A stretch of DNA of 64,000 nt from Chondrilla cf. caribensis (Eukaryota > Porifera > Demospongiae > Chondrillida > Chondrillidae). Each line of letters starts with the position of its first letter. Position 1 is the first letter of the stretch. A model generated the notes under the pieces. The model saw nothing but the letters and a program-made list of their open reading frames with translations. It had not been told where the DNA came from and made no database searches. The translations under genes were made by a program, and so were the position numbers. The stretch lies in contig OZ026554.1 in assembly GCA_964020155.1 (NCBI GenBank), positions 5,681,416-5,745,415 of the forward strand. The letters are read 5' to 3'. Shown here one piece after another: positions 1-20,769 of this stretch.

Positions 1-255
1 GACAGTACAGTGAGACCTAGTGTACAGGAGACAGTACAGTGAGACCTAGTGTACAGGAGACAGTACAGTGAGACCTAGTGTACAGGAGACAGTACAGTGA
101 CCCTTAGTGTACAGGAGACAGTACAGTGAGACCTAGTGTACAGGAGACAGTACAGTGAGACCTAGTGTACAGGAGACAGTACAGTGACCCCTAGTGTACA
201 GGAGACAGTACAGTGACCCTTAGTGCACAAGAGACAGTACAGTGACCCCTGGTGC
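1..255. repeat. 29-bp minisatellite in a PSMD6 intron
   Basis: About eight to nine tandem copies of a 29-bp unit built around gacagtacagtgagacctag, with a minority variant reading gtgaccc in place of gtgagacc. The array lies downstream (in PSMD6 orientation) of the splice donor at about 306 on the minus strand and continues beyond the left edge. It is intronic; no coding role is seen. Confidence 0.9.
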
Positions 256-306
256 ACCAGGTAGTACAGGGCACGTGATGTACACGGCAAGCACGGTATA
301 GCTGAC

Positions 307-1888
307 CTGTCAATGAAAGCAACAGTCACTCCAAATGTCTGGGCCATTGCCTCCAGAGATAACGACCTGTAGGACTCCAGCAGTTGAGCATAAGCCTTTA
401 TCCTCAGCTCCCGGATTATGTAGTGACAGTGGCTGGAGAGGTAGCGATCCGACTGGAGCTCCTGCTCAACCCAAACTGAGGTGGGAGCACTAGTGAACCA
501 TGCCCACACAACACAAACTAAACAACTCACTCAAAACTTTGAAGAAATCCCCATATTGACAGTCATAGAAAGATCTCACAAAAGTGTTCAGTTCACTGTT
601 TGTGTGCAAAACTTCAAGAATATCGGCACCTTCCAGTATCTACACCAGCATAAAGAGGTCCAGAGTTAGGGTAGAGACGCAGGATGGACGTACACACACA
701 CCTTCTCTCTGAGGAAGCTCCTGTCCATGGACACCATGCAAGCGAACACAGCATACTTCACAAACGAATGGTAATCCATGACTTCTGCGCATGTGAAGGT
801 TGCCATGGTTTCAAAGAAGTTGACAGCTGCCACTTTGAAGTCCCTCACAGTCAGTGCGTACAGCCCTTCGTACACCTTGAGTCGGTTCTTCCTGTCCCAG
901 TCTCCTCCCTCCTCCATCAAACTGCAACCCACACAAGGCAACACAGAACACCTCCCTCAATGATCTCACCAAAGCACTCCTGACACTAGTTAACACTCAT
1001 ATACACATACATTTGTACATAGTACAATATTGGTAAATCCACAAGTCCCCACTACAAGGCTACAAACAGGGAGATATAGTGCCACTCTGGATGCTGTACC
1101 TCTTAGCCTTCTGGAGGTTCCTAGTGACCAGGTCATGGTCCATGAAGAAGAAACCCAAACGAATCTGGTGGAAGAGAATGTCCAACCTCTGGCCTAGCGG
1201 CACAGTCTTCTCAAAGGCCTTTCTTAGACCAGACTCCGCACCTTCCTGTACAACAGGTCCAATGGCATGCACGACTACTGTTGATGAGGATCATCGATAG
1301 AACTAACCTTGTCTCCTATTGTGGAGAGGTACTCCGCCTTGTTCAGTAAGGCATCCCGCTGCTCAACATCGCCCAGGTTCTCCACAGCATCTGCCATGGC
1401 CTCATCGAGTTTCTCGAGTTCGACCCTGTTCTTTTCTTCCAGTTCACTTAGTAGAGCTGACTCTGGTTCACTGTGGGTCTCTCGGCACATTCTAACATAA
1501 AATGGCGCCATATCTAACGGTAGAAGGAGCAAGGAGACATTTATACGCACTTTGTACAATGTTCATTCACGTTACAGTGTCTGTGATGCAACTGTTGATG
1601 CTGTAAATGGTTTATATTGAAATATCACATGCAATGAATACTAGCATTCACAAATGGCCCAGTCGGTCAACATGTAGGTATGTGTTTCGATCTGTATACC
1701 AAAACGCTGGCACAGGAGAGATAATAGAAATGATCGTTTCCCATCATAACATCACCTTTCTCTTTAATTGCTTTCATTAACTCTTCCATTACATCGTCCT
1801 TACTAGCTTCACGTCGATGACTCAAAAGAAAAAGCTTTTGGGCCAAATCAAGATCCGGATTCTTGTCCAGTCGACTACTAACCTCCAT
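307..1888 (-). CDS. PSMD6: 26S proteasome regulatory subunit PSMD6 (Rpn7), 3' end outside window
   Basis: Lid subunit of the 19S regulatory particle, an alpha-helical-repeat plus PCI protein that helps assemble the lid around the RPN11 deubiquitinase. Seen here: six minus-strand exons, starting at ATG 1888 ([15 protein letters not shown]), then a segment after 1530 ([20 protein letters not shown]), then [44 protein letters not shown], the short exon at 540-660 (GADILEVLH), and [17 protein letters not shown] ending at about 307. All match human PSMD6 in order. Exon 1 joins exon 2 in phase (KEK-DMAPFY). The last ~55 residues of the PCI domain are missing because the next intron, filled with a minisatellite, runs off the window. 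The start is the only in-frame ATG giving the conserved N-terminus. Confidence 0.93.
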
Positions 1889-2094
1889 TTTGCTTCGTGT
1901 AACGACGTCACTTCAAAGCTAGGTTGGATCACGTGCGCTAATATGCTACAGTCATTAACGTATCCTTCTCCCAGACCGAATATAGAGACCACGATTTATT
2001 CTGTGCGATTACACACTGTACATAGTGTATGATCTGGTCCGTGAATGACTGTCCAAAGTGAGTCTAATTGTTGGATTGTCTCTGAAGAACTGTT
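1889..2094. promoter_or_regulatory. PSMD6 upstream region with CRE-like and E-box sites
   Basis: The 206 bp between the PSMD6 start and the HSF stop must hold the PSMD6 promoter. A CRE-like ACGACGTCAC lies at about 1902-1911 and an E-box CACGTG at 1930-1935. Matches are by eye; function is inferred. Confidence 0.35.
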
Positions 2095-2468
2095 CTAGGA
2101 CTGTCTTCGCTTTGATTTAGCTGCTCTATCCTGGTCCTTTGATGAAGACGGCTTGTCTTCCAGTAGCCTCTCCAGTGCAGGGCCTGCAGCATGGAGCGGA
2201 TCTGATGGTAACCACAACGTCATTACTGTCACTAACAACACATACACTCAGTCACAGGCTCCATTGGGCCATGCTCCAACATGGGAAAAGAAGACTTGTC
2301 CATTGAGAGGTCTAGACTGTCACCATGAGTAGTCAACGTGTCCAGCAATCGCTGTAGTCGTGGCAACAGATAGGTACACAGTGATACTAGAACACACCAA
2401 AAACACCATAATGTTTTCCTCTATCACAAAACACAGGCATACATACTACTTTCTACACACTTACACAC

Positions 2469-2535
<67 letters not shown>

Positions 2536-4358
2536 CTGGCACACGTGGTGCTCTTATGAAACTCACAGTTGTATCCTTGCTGTCATAGTTTGGTAGGGGT
2601 AAGTCAAGACTTGAGATGAACTGCAGACAATACAATACCAGGTCCACACGCACTCAGGGAAGGTATAAGGTGACAATATCTCACATCAGAGAAGGCATCA
2701 GGATTCAGCCCAAACATTCCACTGAAGTTTCCTTGAAGATTGTCCAGTTCACTCTGTTGGCTGTCCAAGTGGTCACTCAACTGGTTGCTATAGAAACAAT
2801 AAAGAATATATGACACCCTGTAGCCTCCCCTGCAGTGATGGGAGGTCAGCTAACGGGTCGTGAAGCTCATCCCAAGAGACGTCTGAGGGCTGAGACACAC
2901 TGGGGGTGCTGGGTGGGATCGGGAGTGAAGCACGTTAGACATTTGGACACAACAGTTTATATCTGTCCACACAGTCACAAATCAGTAAAACAGTCGACCA
3001 ATTATCCTATACAATGGACATTGGGTAGTCACCAGTGAGTAGACACACGTGCACACCATGTTCATCAATCACACGCAGACTGTTCACACAGTTGGACACA
3101 CTTGTGAGGTTGTGATGTTACAACATGGCTAGTGGAGGAAGGGAGTTGGTCTACAGAGTCAAAGCTTGGGAGGAGAGAGGTGTCTATCTCTGGTGTGGAC
3201 ACCTCGGGGGCGAGAGTTCCTTCTGTGGCAAAGGGCAGGGATGACGGAATGGTACTGATCCCTCCCGGAGGTGGACCGATGGGGGCAGAGTCCTTCAGGA
3301 ATAGCTCCAAACCTATGGTAACAGACACAGCAGTTGACAAAACCAATAGAGAAGAGGGTTAGGAGTGCCACACACCGCGGACAGCATCAGGAGAGACAGG
3401 TTCAGCTTGAGAATTGCCCTTGGAGACTTCAAACTTCGGCTGCTTCACTGGTGGCACACAAGGATAGGAAGTATACTCTGGATCCTCCACCTCTCCAGTC
3501 GTGATCATCAGTCTACAATGGGAGGAATGGTGGGTGAACAAGACCCCACCAGACCAAACAAGACCCTGCTAGACCACAAGACCCACCAGACCAAACAAGA
3601 CCCCACCAGACCAAACAAGACCCCACCAGACCAAACAAGACCCTGCTAGATCAAGCATGTACAGGTTCAGATAGCATTCACCTGTTTCGCTTCTTCCCAG
3701 CTGGCAATCTGCTTGAATAAATGATTGAAGCTACAAACTGTATTAACTGCAGAGGAAGAAAGTCTCACTCACAGTCTCACTCCAGTGAGGACATGCACCT
3801 AACAAGCTCAAGAGATCAGAATACCTTGTTCAAGACCAATTGCTGCTTGTAATGCCTCTTCTTCAACTGATCCACCTCATGCTTGAGAACTTCGTTTTCA
3901 CTGGCAAAGAAGAACAGTATACATACACTCTTGCTCATAAGACACACCCTTTATAAGCCCCTCCCACCTGTTAAGTCGACTGATAATAGTGGAGATAGAA
4001 TCATGGCGATCTCTCATGCTATGAATCTCCTTCAGCACAGAATTCAGTTCGTCCGACTTGACAGAGTGTTCTTCGCTTGACTTCACCACATTAGTCTACA
4101 CAACACATGTACATGCACACACATCACATGTGCCAGCATCCACAACACAGTCCTGACAGCACCACTCCAGAGGGAGGCTCACCCGTCTCTGCATCAAGTG
4201 GAGGAGTTCAGGATGACCTCGTCTGAAATTGGCATGGTAGAATTCAATGGGGTCCACTGACCCAGCTGTGGCTAGAGAACCACGATCCACCTTTGCCATT
4301 TTACGGAAACCGTCTACAATATCGAAACTAGTAAACTAGTAAACAGCAAACACACGAG

Positions 4359-4393
<35 letters not shown>

Positions 4394-4905
4394 CATGGTA
4401 TATACTCATCCACTAACACAAGTTGAGTTGCCGCACAAAACTGTTGAAGTTATTGTGCTTGAAGTATCTTGGGAGGACTTGGCGAGCAAACTCATGGTCA
4501 TCATGTACGATGAAGCTCCTCCCATCCTGACAGACAGCAAGAGGCCGTTAGTCACGTGATCCCAATAACTCCAGCACACACAGTCCTCACTTTGTTCCAT
4601 GAAATGAGACTCCTATAAGATGGCTGCTCCACCAGATTCCACAGTTTCAAAATAAAGCGAGATACCTCTTGATTGGAGGGATCTAACCGAAAAAGATACT
4701 CGGTAACTTGGCTCTACTCACACACCACACGCAGATATGTACACACTATCACAGAGAGTCATCAACTCCACAAATAATGCTTTGTAAATCTTGTCCTAAT
4801 AAACACCATTTGGATGAAAGTGTTGGTACCTTGAATACCTCCTAACGGTTTGACGTCCAGTTCTGGAACATCTTGTTCGTCTTCCCCATCGTTGAAATAC
4901 GCCAT
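2095..4905 (-). CDS. Heat shock transcription factor (HSF family)
   Basis: Trimeric transcription factor that binds nGAAn heat shock elements. The protein starts [11 protein letters not shown] at 4905. The DNA-binding domain is spread over four exons: [21 protein letters not shown] (~4590-4680), then [19 protein letters not shown] followed by [17 protein letters not shown] (~4430-4530), then YGFRKMAKV (~4310). The joins NK|DGRS and LNL-YGF keep frame. [14 protein letters not shown] is the recognition helix. Downstream come a heptad-rich oligomerisation region ([35 protein letters not shown]) and a Pro/Ser-rich tail with [15 protein letters not shown]. The C-terminus ends KSKRRQS then stop at 2095. 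One HSF fits an invertebrate; I do not assign an HSF1/2/4 orthologue. It shares a 72-bp start-to-start interval with ACTR5. Confidence 0.9.
2471..2530. repeat. (AC)n microsatellite in HSF intron
   Basis: Uninterrupted AC dinucleotide run of about 60 bp inside an HSF intron. A shorter CA run lies at 4362-4392 in another HSF intron. Confidence 0.95.
3541..3655. repeat. 20-bp tandem repeat in HSF intron
   Basis: Five to six imperfect copies of caagaccccaccagaccaaa, with a variant ccctgctaga. It sits between HSF coding exons and is intronic. Confidence 0.85.
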
Positions 4906-4977
4906 TTTACAATCATTAATTTTCCGATAGTATCCTGAACACGTGAACAAATTCTTTGCAAAAATGGCTGCAGGGCA
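4906..4977. promoter_or_regulatory. Bidirectional promoter HSF / ACTR5
   Basis: Only 72 bp separate the HSF start (4905, minus) from the proposed ACTR5 start (4978, plus). A palindromic E-box CACGTG lies at 4940-4945, near the middle. No TATA box or heat shock element was recognised. Confidence 0.45.
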
Positions 4978-8720
<3,743 letters not shown>

Positions 8721-8773
8721 ATAATTATGCATAGGCAATAATGGTGCACGTGATCAGGTGGGAAACCCCTAAA

Positions 8774-9781
8774 ATGAAGCTCCCTTCATCGCACGCTATT
8801 TTATTATGGACCTTCTTGTTTGTCGCGTCTGTTTCTGGAGAGAAACAGACGGGAGGGATCTGGCAGAGTGTCAAAGATGCTGTATCCAAAGGGAAAGAGA
8901 CGCTCACTGGATATTTCGAGCCCACATCCGATGAGCAGCACTGCTTTGGGGACGAGGACGGGGAAGCGTGTGTGGCAGAGGAAGAAGACACGGCACCAGG
9001 ACGTACAGAGGACGAAGACATGGAAGAAACGGTGCGAGAAAAAAAGGATCAAAACAAAGAGATCATTAGGTCCAACCCTCTCAGCTACTATTGGAGCCAA
9101 TTCAGCGAAGGAGCTGGGAAGATCTACGAAGGGATGAGGAATAAAGTTTCCACGTCAATTGGTGAGATCTACGAGAGCGTTCAAGGAGCTTTTCGTACCG
9201 TAGTCTATGATGAGCTGGGCAAGCTCTATGATGTTCTGATGCCTTCATTATCAACGCCAGGTGAGATATTGATAGTGTCTGTCGGATACATTGCAATGCA
9301 TTGATGCCTGCCATCCACACCTGTAGGACATATTTTACTCACAACCATCAATGTTCTTCCGGAAGAAGTGCAGACGTTGATTTTGATCTGTGTGTGTCTG
9401 TTGCTAGCAGTGGTCATGGCACGGTTTGTTAGTATTTTATTTAGTGTGGGTGTTTCCATGGCAACATTCCTATATTTCAAACTATTTGGTCCCTATCGAA
9501 CACTGGAGACTGGTGTGAGAGCAGTTGAGCTGATGGTGACAGTGATAAGCTATGCCATCTACTATCCGAAGCCAGCGGCCGTATTGATCCTATGTCTGAT
9601 CTTGGGGACTGTCTTGTACCCTCTCTACTCGTGCTGGTGGTCATATCGATTACGCCAAAGACAGTACAGAATGTACCATCTTGTCCAGGACACCCACAGC
9701 AGAGTGTTGGTTTTGGAGGAGAGACAGGAGGAGATGCTCAGGATGTTGAAGGAGATTACAGACAGACGTGACAGTGTATGA
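8774..9781 (+). CDS. Small multipass membrane protein, possibly BRI3BP/TMEM109-like
   Basis: Two exons (to 9260; from 9327) joined in phase (STP-GHILL). The chosen ATG at 8774 gives a signal peptide (LLWTFLFVASVSG); an upstream in-frame ATG at 8741 would add MVHVIRWETPK. A lumenal acidic segment (DEDGEACVAEEEDTAPG) is followed by amphipathic helical stretches (GKIYEGMRNKVSTSIGEIYE), three or four hydrophobic segments (LILICVCLLLAVVMA; FVSILFSVGVSMATFLYF; VELMVTVISYAIYY; AAVLILCLILGTVLY) and a C-terminal coiled coil (VLVLEERQEEMLRMLKE). This order resembles BRI3BP/TMEM109 ER or mitochondrial membrane proteins, but I see no diagnostic motif, so the family call is tentative. It begins 53 bp after the ACTR5 stop. 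Confidence 0.6.
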
Positions 9782-9865
9782 ACTCTTTTAAACTTTTTAA
9801 CATGAACCCCAGGTATGTAAGTATGTACGCATGTCTTGTGACAGTAATATTATTATTATCCTTTC

Positions 9866-10903
9866 TCAATTTGTAAGTATTGAATTGATGCTAGTGGTGA
9901 TGACACAGAATACTGCCATAGTGAGCGAGGCAGCCATTTGTACTGAGTTATTAGCTATGTTGCCTAGCAACATTGATTGAGGTGGAGTTACAGTTGAGTT
10001 AAGTATGCCATACACAAGCATGAACTGCCGTTTCCCTGGCAACGACTGGTAGTCTCTGTATAGTACAATCTCCTTGGTGTTCTTGAACTCGTCTACTGAA
10101 TTAATAGCCGTAGTGAACACCTGGGGTGTGGCAGGGGAGTGGCATGCATTATTCAACCCTACAAATTGTCCTACTCAAATCGACCCACCTTGATCTGGAG
10201 CTGTATGTTTGGCTCAAGGTCAATATCCCTTCCTGTGTTCTGCACTATGTCTTTGGCCAGTACTGTAACACTCTCGCTGTATGACCCGTCCACATTGGGC
10301 CGCTGGTAGAGGGCGTACACGTTGAGAGCTGTAATAGTGGACGAGTGGTATTGACCATGAAACACTATTACAAGTGCACCATTGAGGCTACCTGTGGACA
10401 TGGTGTTCAAGAAGTACAGCTTGCTGAACTCCTCACTAACAGAGTTGGTTCTAAAGGCCAAAAACACATGAGTCGGAAGCTTCCCGTTGGCCTGTTGAGT
10501 AATGACTAGGATCACTTCGGTGTTGTCTGTAGCAGGTTCCTGGAGGAACCCGTAGTCCAGAAGCTCTGCCACAGGACCTGTCATTATTGCAAGTGAACTC
10601 ATACCAATCTTTCCAAAGTATGCTATATTGCTCACTGTCTATGACTTCTGTTTTGAACTGGACGATAAAGTCATCATGCTGTTTGTATACCACATCCAGA
10701 GACCTGGTCTCTCCATACTTCAATCTGTTCACGTCATTCTCTTCAAAGAAGACAAATGCATTGACAGTGGTATTCGCATATGCATTAATGACAGTCGTTT
10801 GTACAAGCCTTGAGAAGGAGGATATCTGCAGGTTGGTCGTCGTGTCGTCAACAGCCAGAGCACGGCCAACGAATATAGTAGCTAGCGCTAGAGCCAGCAA
10901 CAT
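9866..10903 (-). CDS. Unrecognised secreted or GPI-anchored protein
   Basis: Not recognised. The ATG at 10903 gives a signal peptide (LLALALATIFVGRALA); an earlier in-frame ATG exists at 11002. The mature part has several N-glycosylation sequons (NTT, NST, NNS), a segment FLQEPATDNTEVILVITQQ and RQFMLVYGILNSTVTPP. It ends in a hydrophobic tail (SLTMAVFCVITTSINSIL), which suggests a GPI signal or a C-terminal membrane anchor. Exon joins read from the sequence: VID-S-PVAEL across a ~58-nt intron (donor gtgagc), and MST-ALNVY across a 63-nt intron (10329-10391) that is a multiple of three and has no stop. It is divergent to the unrecognised receptor-like gene at 10988, 84 bp apart. Possibly lineage-specific. 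Confidence 0.65.
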
Positions 10904-10987
10904 TCTGGTCGTGTCTGTTTCTGAGCAACAAGCGAGAGGTATGAATATCGTTAATGATTGTTTAGTCACATGACTTCCTGTTGCAAT

Positions 10988-12264
10988 ATGGCCGATGGAC
11001 ACGAATGGTTTGGGATTGTTTTCAGTTCTTTACTCTTCGCCTTTGGAGTAGGTCTTCAGTGTCCTAGTAAGTTAAAATTTGAAGGATATAGTTTGAAGTA
11101 TACATTTTATAACTTAAATCTTTTCATGACCTAAGGTACATCTTATTTTAAAGTAGCAGTGGATGATTCAGTGGTTATCAATGACACAGCAAGTTCAGTT
11201 CCTATCAGTGATGTCCAATTCCATTTGACTTGTCTTTACTACAGTGGGGAACCGTGTAGTACAAACAGTGCAAACCTAATTTATTGGGATCATCACGGTG
11301 GGGACAATAATTATTGTTTAGATGTGGTCGTAAATGGTGAAGAAAAACGCATGTACGCTGCTAACTTGAGTGTAAGCGTTCTGAGTCCTAGAGATACAGT
11401 CCATTGCAACAATCCAGAAGGTGTTGCAAAGGACGTATTTATTTCACCAGGTATGAATGTTGTATTTTCACCCTGGACGGTTCGCTTATAATGGTGTGCT
11501 TGCTCCTACAGGAGGTAGACTGTCACAAGATCAATGCTTTTGTATGCCTCAAGCTCAAACTTGTACTACAGCCTCCCCTTCTCCCTCCACTACTTCTTCC
11601 TCCCCTCCCTCATCAGACTCGCCTACTAGCTCCTATGATCAGTCTTTTAATGGTGAGGATTAGTTGCATTACAGTATGTGCTCATGCTGCACAGTGAGAT
11701 TAAGTTAGGTTAATCAAGCTGATTTATTTAGAGCAGCCTCTAGTCAATGACTACTATCCTAGGCGCCCTGTAAGTGATGTTGACTGTTGAAGGGCGCGGT
11801 GAGATGGAATGCAGAGACAATGTGAATCGTGCTGTGTTCATTCTTGTTATCTCCTGTCTGCAGGAATTAACCCTCTGATATACACTGTCACGGCTGTAGC
11901 CCTTTTGGGGACTGCCTCCATCGTTGCCATGGTTTCATGTTGCATTCGGCAGCGCAGGGCCATGCTTAGGAGAAGGGAGTTTTTGTTCGGGAGAGACTAC
12001 CTTGACTTCATGAATGACAGGGACTTTACTCAGCTCACAGCCAATCAGCTTGCAGCATCATTACATGAAGCCCCGCCTACTTATCAACAGAGTGAAGAAA
12101 TTGAACGACAATTAAAGGACACTGAAGATGATGAGGACACACCTCCTCCCCTCCCACCTCGTAACATGCCAAGAAACTCCAATACAACAGAAGTAGAGCC
12201 AATCCCAAGTGACCACAGCGAGGATGAGAACGACACCCAGGACATCCTCAGGAATTTAATCTAA
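10988..12264 (+). CDS. Unrecognised single-pass receptor-like protein with PPxY and SH3-ligand tail
   Basis: Not recognised. Four exons join in phase (QCPS-TSYFK; ISP-GGRLSQ; SFN-GINPL). An N-terminal hydrophobic leader (FGIVFSSLLFAFGVG) is followed by a cysteine-containing ectodomain of about 110 residues (HLTCLYYSGEPC; DNNYCLDVVV; DTVHCNNPEG), a Ser/Thr/Pro stalk (SPSTTSSSPPSS), a membrane segment (YTVTAVALLGTASIVAMVSC), basic stop-transfer (RQRRAMLRRR) and a ~100-residue cytoplasmic tail. The tail carries APPTY (a PPxY WW-domain ligand) and PPPLPPRN (SH3 ligand type). That layout suggests a cell-surface protein coupled to Nedd4-type ligases or SH3 adaptors; this is inference. Confidence 0.65.
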
Positions 12265-12414
12265 CATGATATTATGTGTATAGTATTAAAAGATCTGTTA
12301 TTTAATTTTTATTGTCAAACTTGACTATTGATAATTAACTTGATATAATCAAAATTCAATTAATTATTGGAACGGACATGTAATAATACAAAGTAGCACA
12401 AATCTTGATTATAG

Positions 12415-13984
12415 TCACCACTGCTGGTAGTTCTGACATGAACTAAAGTAGTTTTGCACATATGAGGTCATCCCAATGTCAACAATGAGGAAGAACATCA
12501 CTGCGCCAAGGAAGGACCCCACCTGGATGCTGACTCCACACCACTTGAGGGCGCAATCTTCGTTGCTAGATGGCTGGCTGTCAGGTGGGTGGCGATGAGC
12601 AGGTCTCTTGTCTCGGTTGTCTCGCTGCACCTTTGAGGTGATGACAACTTTTGTGAAGGAGATGACACCGGTGGTGACGATGCTGAGGAGGATCTGAGAG
12701 GAATGAAACACAGTCATGATCAGTTAGTTGAATCACGTTTCACTCACACAATTAGCTCACCACAATGGCTGACCCTCCCCCACTTCCGAGTAGAGGAAGG
12801 TGTAAGGTGAGTCCAAGGAACCCCAGTACCAACATCACTGTGGAAAGGAGAACACTGACTGCAAACAACACGCCAACCACCACATTGGATGACACTGAGG
12901 TGAACACAGCCACAAAGGCAGCAATGGGGTTGACTATCAATCCGAGGTTAATGGCCAGTAGATAGGTCAGGGGACCATAGCAGCGGAAGGCGAAATAGGA
13001 CACGGCATTGATAGCTCCATTTGAAAAGAAGTTTACCACTCCTTGCATCAGGAACAGGTGGAGAGAGGACGTAAAAGAGTCAAAACAAAGGACAGTCTTA
13101 CACTTTGCTGACGTGAGGTCATCACTGGGCCCAAACACTAAAGGCACATTTTCTCCCTCCATCAAAGTGCTATCTGTACTTGGTTCATTTGGTTCATAAT
13201 GTTCACTGTCATATTTTGTCGCAGAGCCAGCTAGCTTCTCTTCTGATGTTGGCTTCTTGCTCTTCTGCACCCAAGGCAACAGCTGCAGCATCCCGAAGGA
13301 GAACCCACAGAAGGCCATCATGGCTGCCAAGAGGAGGAAGTACACTTGAGGAGAGAAATTAGCATGAGTTGAAGTAGTGGAGTTGTGTGAGTCGACCGAA
13401 CTGTTTGACACGTTGGTGTGTGCAGATCCCGAGGGAGGAATGTTGATTCCTTGGGCCAGTGCAAATATGCTGGGCATTACTCCTGAGAGACCCTCTCCAA
13501 CATACAAAGCTGTCATGAACTTCACAGAGGAGAAGCTCTTCATGAAGGGGATGAAGGTGACAGTCGATGTGCAGTCCACTAGGGCCAGCATGAAAGCCAG
13601 CACGATCAACGCCACGCTGTGCTCCTGCCCGCCAATAACAGAAGTTGAGTCGTACCAGATGGAGAGACAGATGCTGGAAACTATCCCGATGATGATCACA
13701 AGACATATGGAGAGGTTGAGGAAACTGTCTGGATTAAATTTCCTTTTGTTCCAAATCTTGAAAACGATAAGGTCCAGAAGTAAGAAGCTCGCTGGGCCCA
13801 CATTGGCTAGTTGAAAGGAAACGTTCAAAATTGACTGCAAATAGCTACGGTCGGGACTAATTTCGGTGAGGATAGGAAGTTCGGCCCACAGTCCGTTCAC
13901 TGCTACCCACGATCCAATCCCAAAGCCGATTATGAACAAGTACGTTACCAGGGGACCTAGTCTGTCGACTAGTTTGAACGCCAT
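12415..13984 (-). CDS. Riboflavin transporter, SLC52A family
   Basis: Plasma-membrane riboflavin carrier of the RFVT family. It starts at 13984 with the family signature in TM1 (GFGIGSWVAVNGLWAELPIL), followed by about ten further hydrophobic segments, including IVLAFMLALVDCTSTVTFIPF, FMTALYVGEGLSGVMPSIFA, NFFSNGAINAVSYFAFRCYG and YLLAINLGLIVNPIAAFVAVF. A loop with several N-glycosylation sequons follows NIPPSGSAHTNVSNSS. Most of the protein is in one 410-codon exon; a second exon (~12415-12690) supplies the last membrane segment (GSFLGAVMFFLIVDIG) and the stop. It cannot be assigned to SLC52A1, 2 or 3. Head-to-head with LARS2, 42 bp between start codons. Confidence 0.9.
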
Positions 13985-14026
13985 TTTTATAATTGAAGGG
14001 GATTTCCCTTTACCTTGCGCGCAGCA
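13985..14026. promoter_or_regulatory. 42-bp bidirectional promoter SLC52A / LARS2 with GGGGATTTCCC
   Basis: The two start codons are 42 bp apart. The interval contains a near-palindrome AAGGGGATTTCCCTTT whose core GGGGATTTCCC (13998-14008) fits the NF-kB consensus. Similar palindromes lie just upstream of WDR24 and RPGRIP1L, so a shared promoter element is an alternative to NF-kB. Confidence 0.45.
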
Positions 14027-18388
<4,362 letters not shown>

Positions 18389-18454
18389 TACAACACGTTA
18401 ATGAATGTTTTCATTAATAATTGAACAATCATAAAGAAAATTAAATGTGCAAGT

Positions 18455-19329
18455 TTATCGTCCTCTGCCCTTGCTTGCAGCAGCCTCCTCTGCCTTCTGT
18501 TTAGCTCTCTTCTCTCTAATTCCAACCAGTCGAGCATCTGCTCTAGCCACACGGAGGGCACTGAATGCACTGAACTTTCTTTCCTCATCTGAGATCACCC
18601 TAGCCTTCAACTTGGGCCACTGCTTCCTGATGGGCAACAGCTCTCCTTTCAGTTGTTTAGCCATTGCTAGAGTCTCAGGCTGTAGACAAAGGGAAAGCAC
18701 AAGGTGGAGCAGGGACAGGGTTGGGGTAGGGTGAAGGGTTGGGTAGGGTGCAAGGTGGAGCAGGGACAGGGTTGGGGTAGAGTGGAACATGAAGCAGATG
18801 ATTCCAGTGCTACTAACTCCACACACAAATTCCAAGTTAGATACTTACATTACTGTCTCCCTTCTTGGGCTGGCTAGCTTTCTTTGGAAAGAGTATTAAT
18901 CGCGTTTTGTATTCTTTTAGGCGCTGTACATTAGCCTGTAGTCCTTCTAAAGATCTGTTCTTTCTTCTGTGATCCACTGCAATACCAATTGTTCTTGCTA
19001 GTCTCCGATTTATACCAGCTTCCTATATAATGGATGAATGTTTCACGAAATGACAAAGGCCTGTTGTATTTCTAGCAACATACCTTCAATTCTTCAAAGG
19101 TAAATCCTCTTCCTGCTCTGACTCGCGTGTTATACTTCCACGTTTGACAGTGTACCACGGGACGCAGTAGACCTGCAACTGGACGAGGTGCGATGGCTGC
19201 AGCCTTCTTCTGTCTCGTTAAACGTCTCCTCTTCTTTCTTCCTGGTTGATTAAACCAAGTCTTGACATATCTTTCCCAGTGCTTCTTAAAATGAGCATTT
19301 GGTATTACTCCATTCCCCTTCGGAGCCAT
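18455..19329 (-). CDS. RPL13: 60S ribosomal protein L13 (eL13)
   Basis: Large-subunit ribosomal protein. It starts [20 protein letters not shown] at 19329 with the family signatures [27 protein letters not shown] and [18 protein letters not shown] second exon has [21 protein letters not shown] and [19 protein letters not shown]. The last exon (to stop 18455) has [21 protein letters not shown] and a basic tail ASKGRGR. The length, about 210 residues, is typical. No C/D or H/ACA snoRNA was recognised in its two introns, although the human gene hosts one. It is convergent with LARS2 (66 bp) and divergent from IDI1 (362 bp). Confidence 0.96.
18700..18782. repeat. ~50-bp tandem duplication in RPL13 intron
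   Basis: Two copies of a unit containing aaggtggagcagggacaggg and ttggggtagggtgaaggg, in the intron before the last RPL13 exon. G-rich on the plus strand. Confidence 0.75.
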
Positions 19330-20441
<1,112 letters not shown>

Positions 20442-20546
20442 ATGTATTTATAAGTTATTCACCTACCGGTTGTGCTCATGGTAGTGCTTGCGGTGCTGTT
20501 GGGTCAATTCTGGTAATAGCACCACATTTTCCAAACCTATGAAAAT

Positions 20547-20706
20547 ATGGTCAAGTCAAGTCACCTTGAGCTCCTTTGAAGGTTGTGCGTAAATGCTATT
20601 TTACGATATTTCCAATAGGATGAAATTTTGCTGCCACATTTTATCCCATAGAGAAAGTGTGGTAGGAAAATTCAGTCCCACAATATTACTGTGAAATTTT
20701 GACCAT
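20547..20706. repeat. Possible MITE-like inverted-repeat element
   Basis: In the 328-bp gap between IDI1 and NDC1. Ends are ATGGTCAA (20547) and TTGACCAT (20699-20706). An inner segment aaattttgctgcca..ttttatccca and the right end ctgtgaaattttgacca resemble the LARS2-intron palindrome at 14619-14680. No clear target-site duplication was found. Confidence 0.4.
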
Positions 20707-20769
20707 GACAGAACTATGCATGGGGTTTTCCCCTTGTCTGGCGGGCTGTGCCGATCGAGTGCTGGCAGT

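Noticed and set aside
13998..14008. Calling the GGGGATTTCCC site proven NF-kB regulation of LARS2/SLC52A
   Set aside because: The consensus match is good, but similar palindromes occur in other core promoters here, so a general promoter element is as likely.
18671..19085. Possible snoRNA in RPL13 introns
   Set aside because: No C/D boxes with closing stem and no H/ACA structure seen; one intron is too short and the other is a G-rich duplication.
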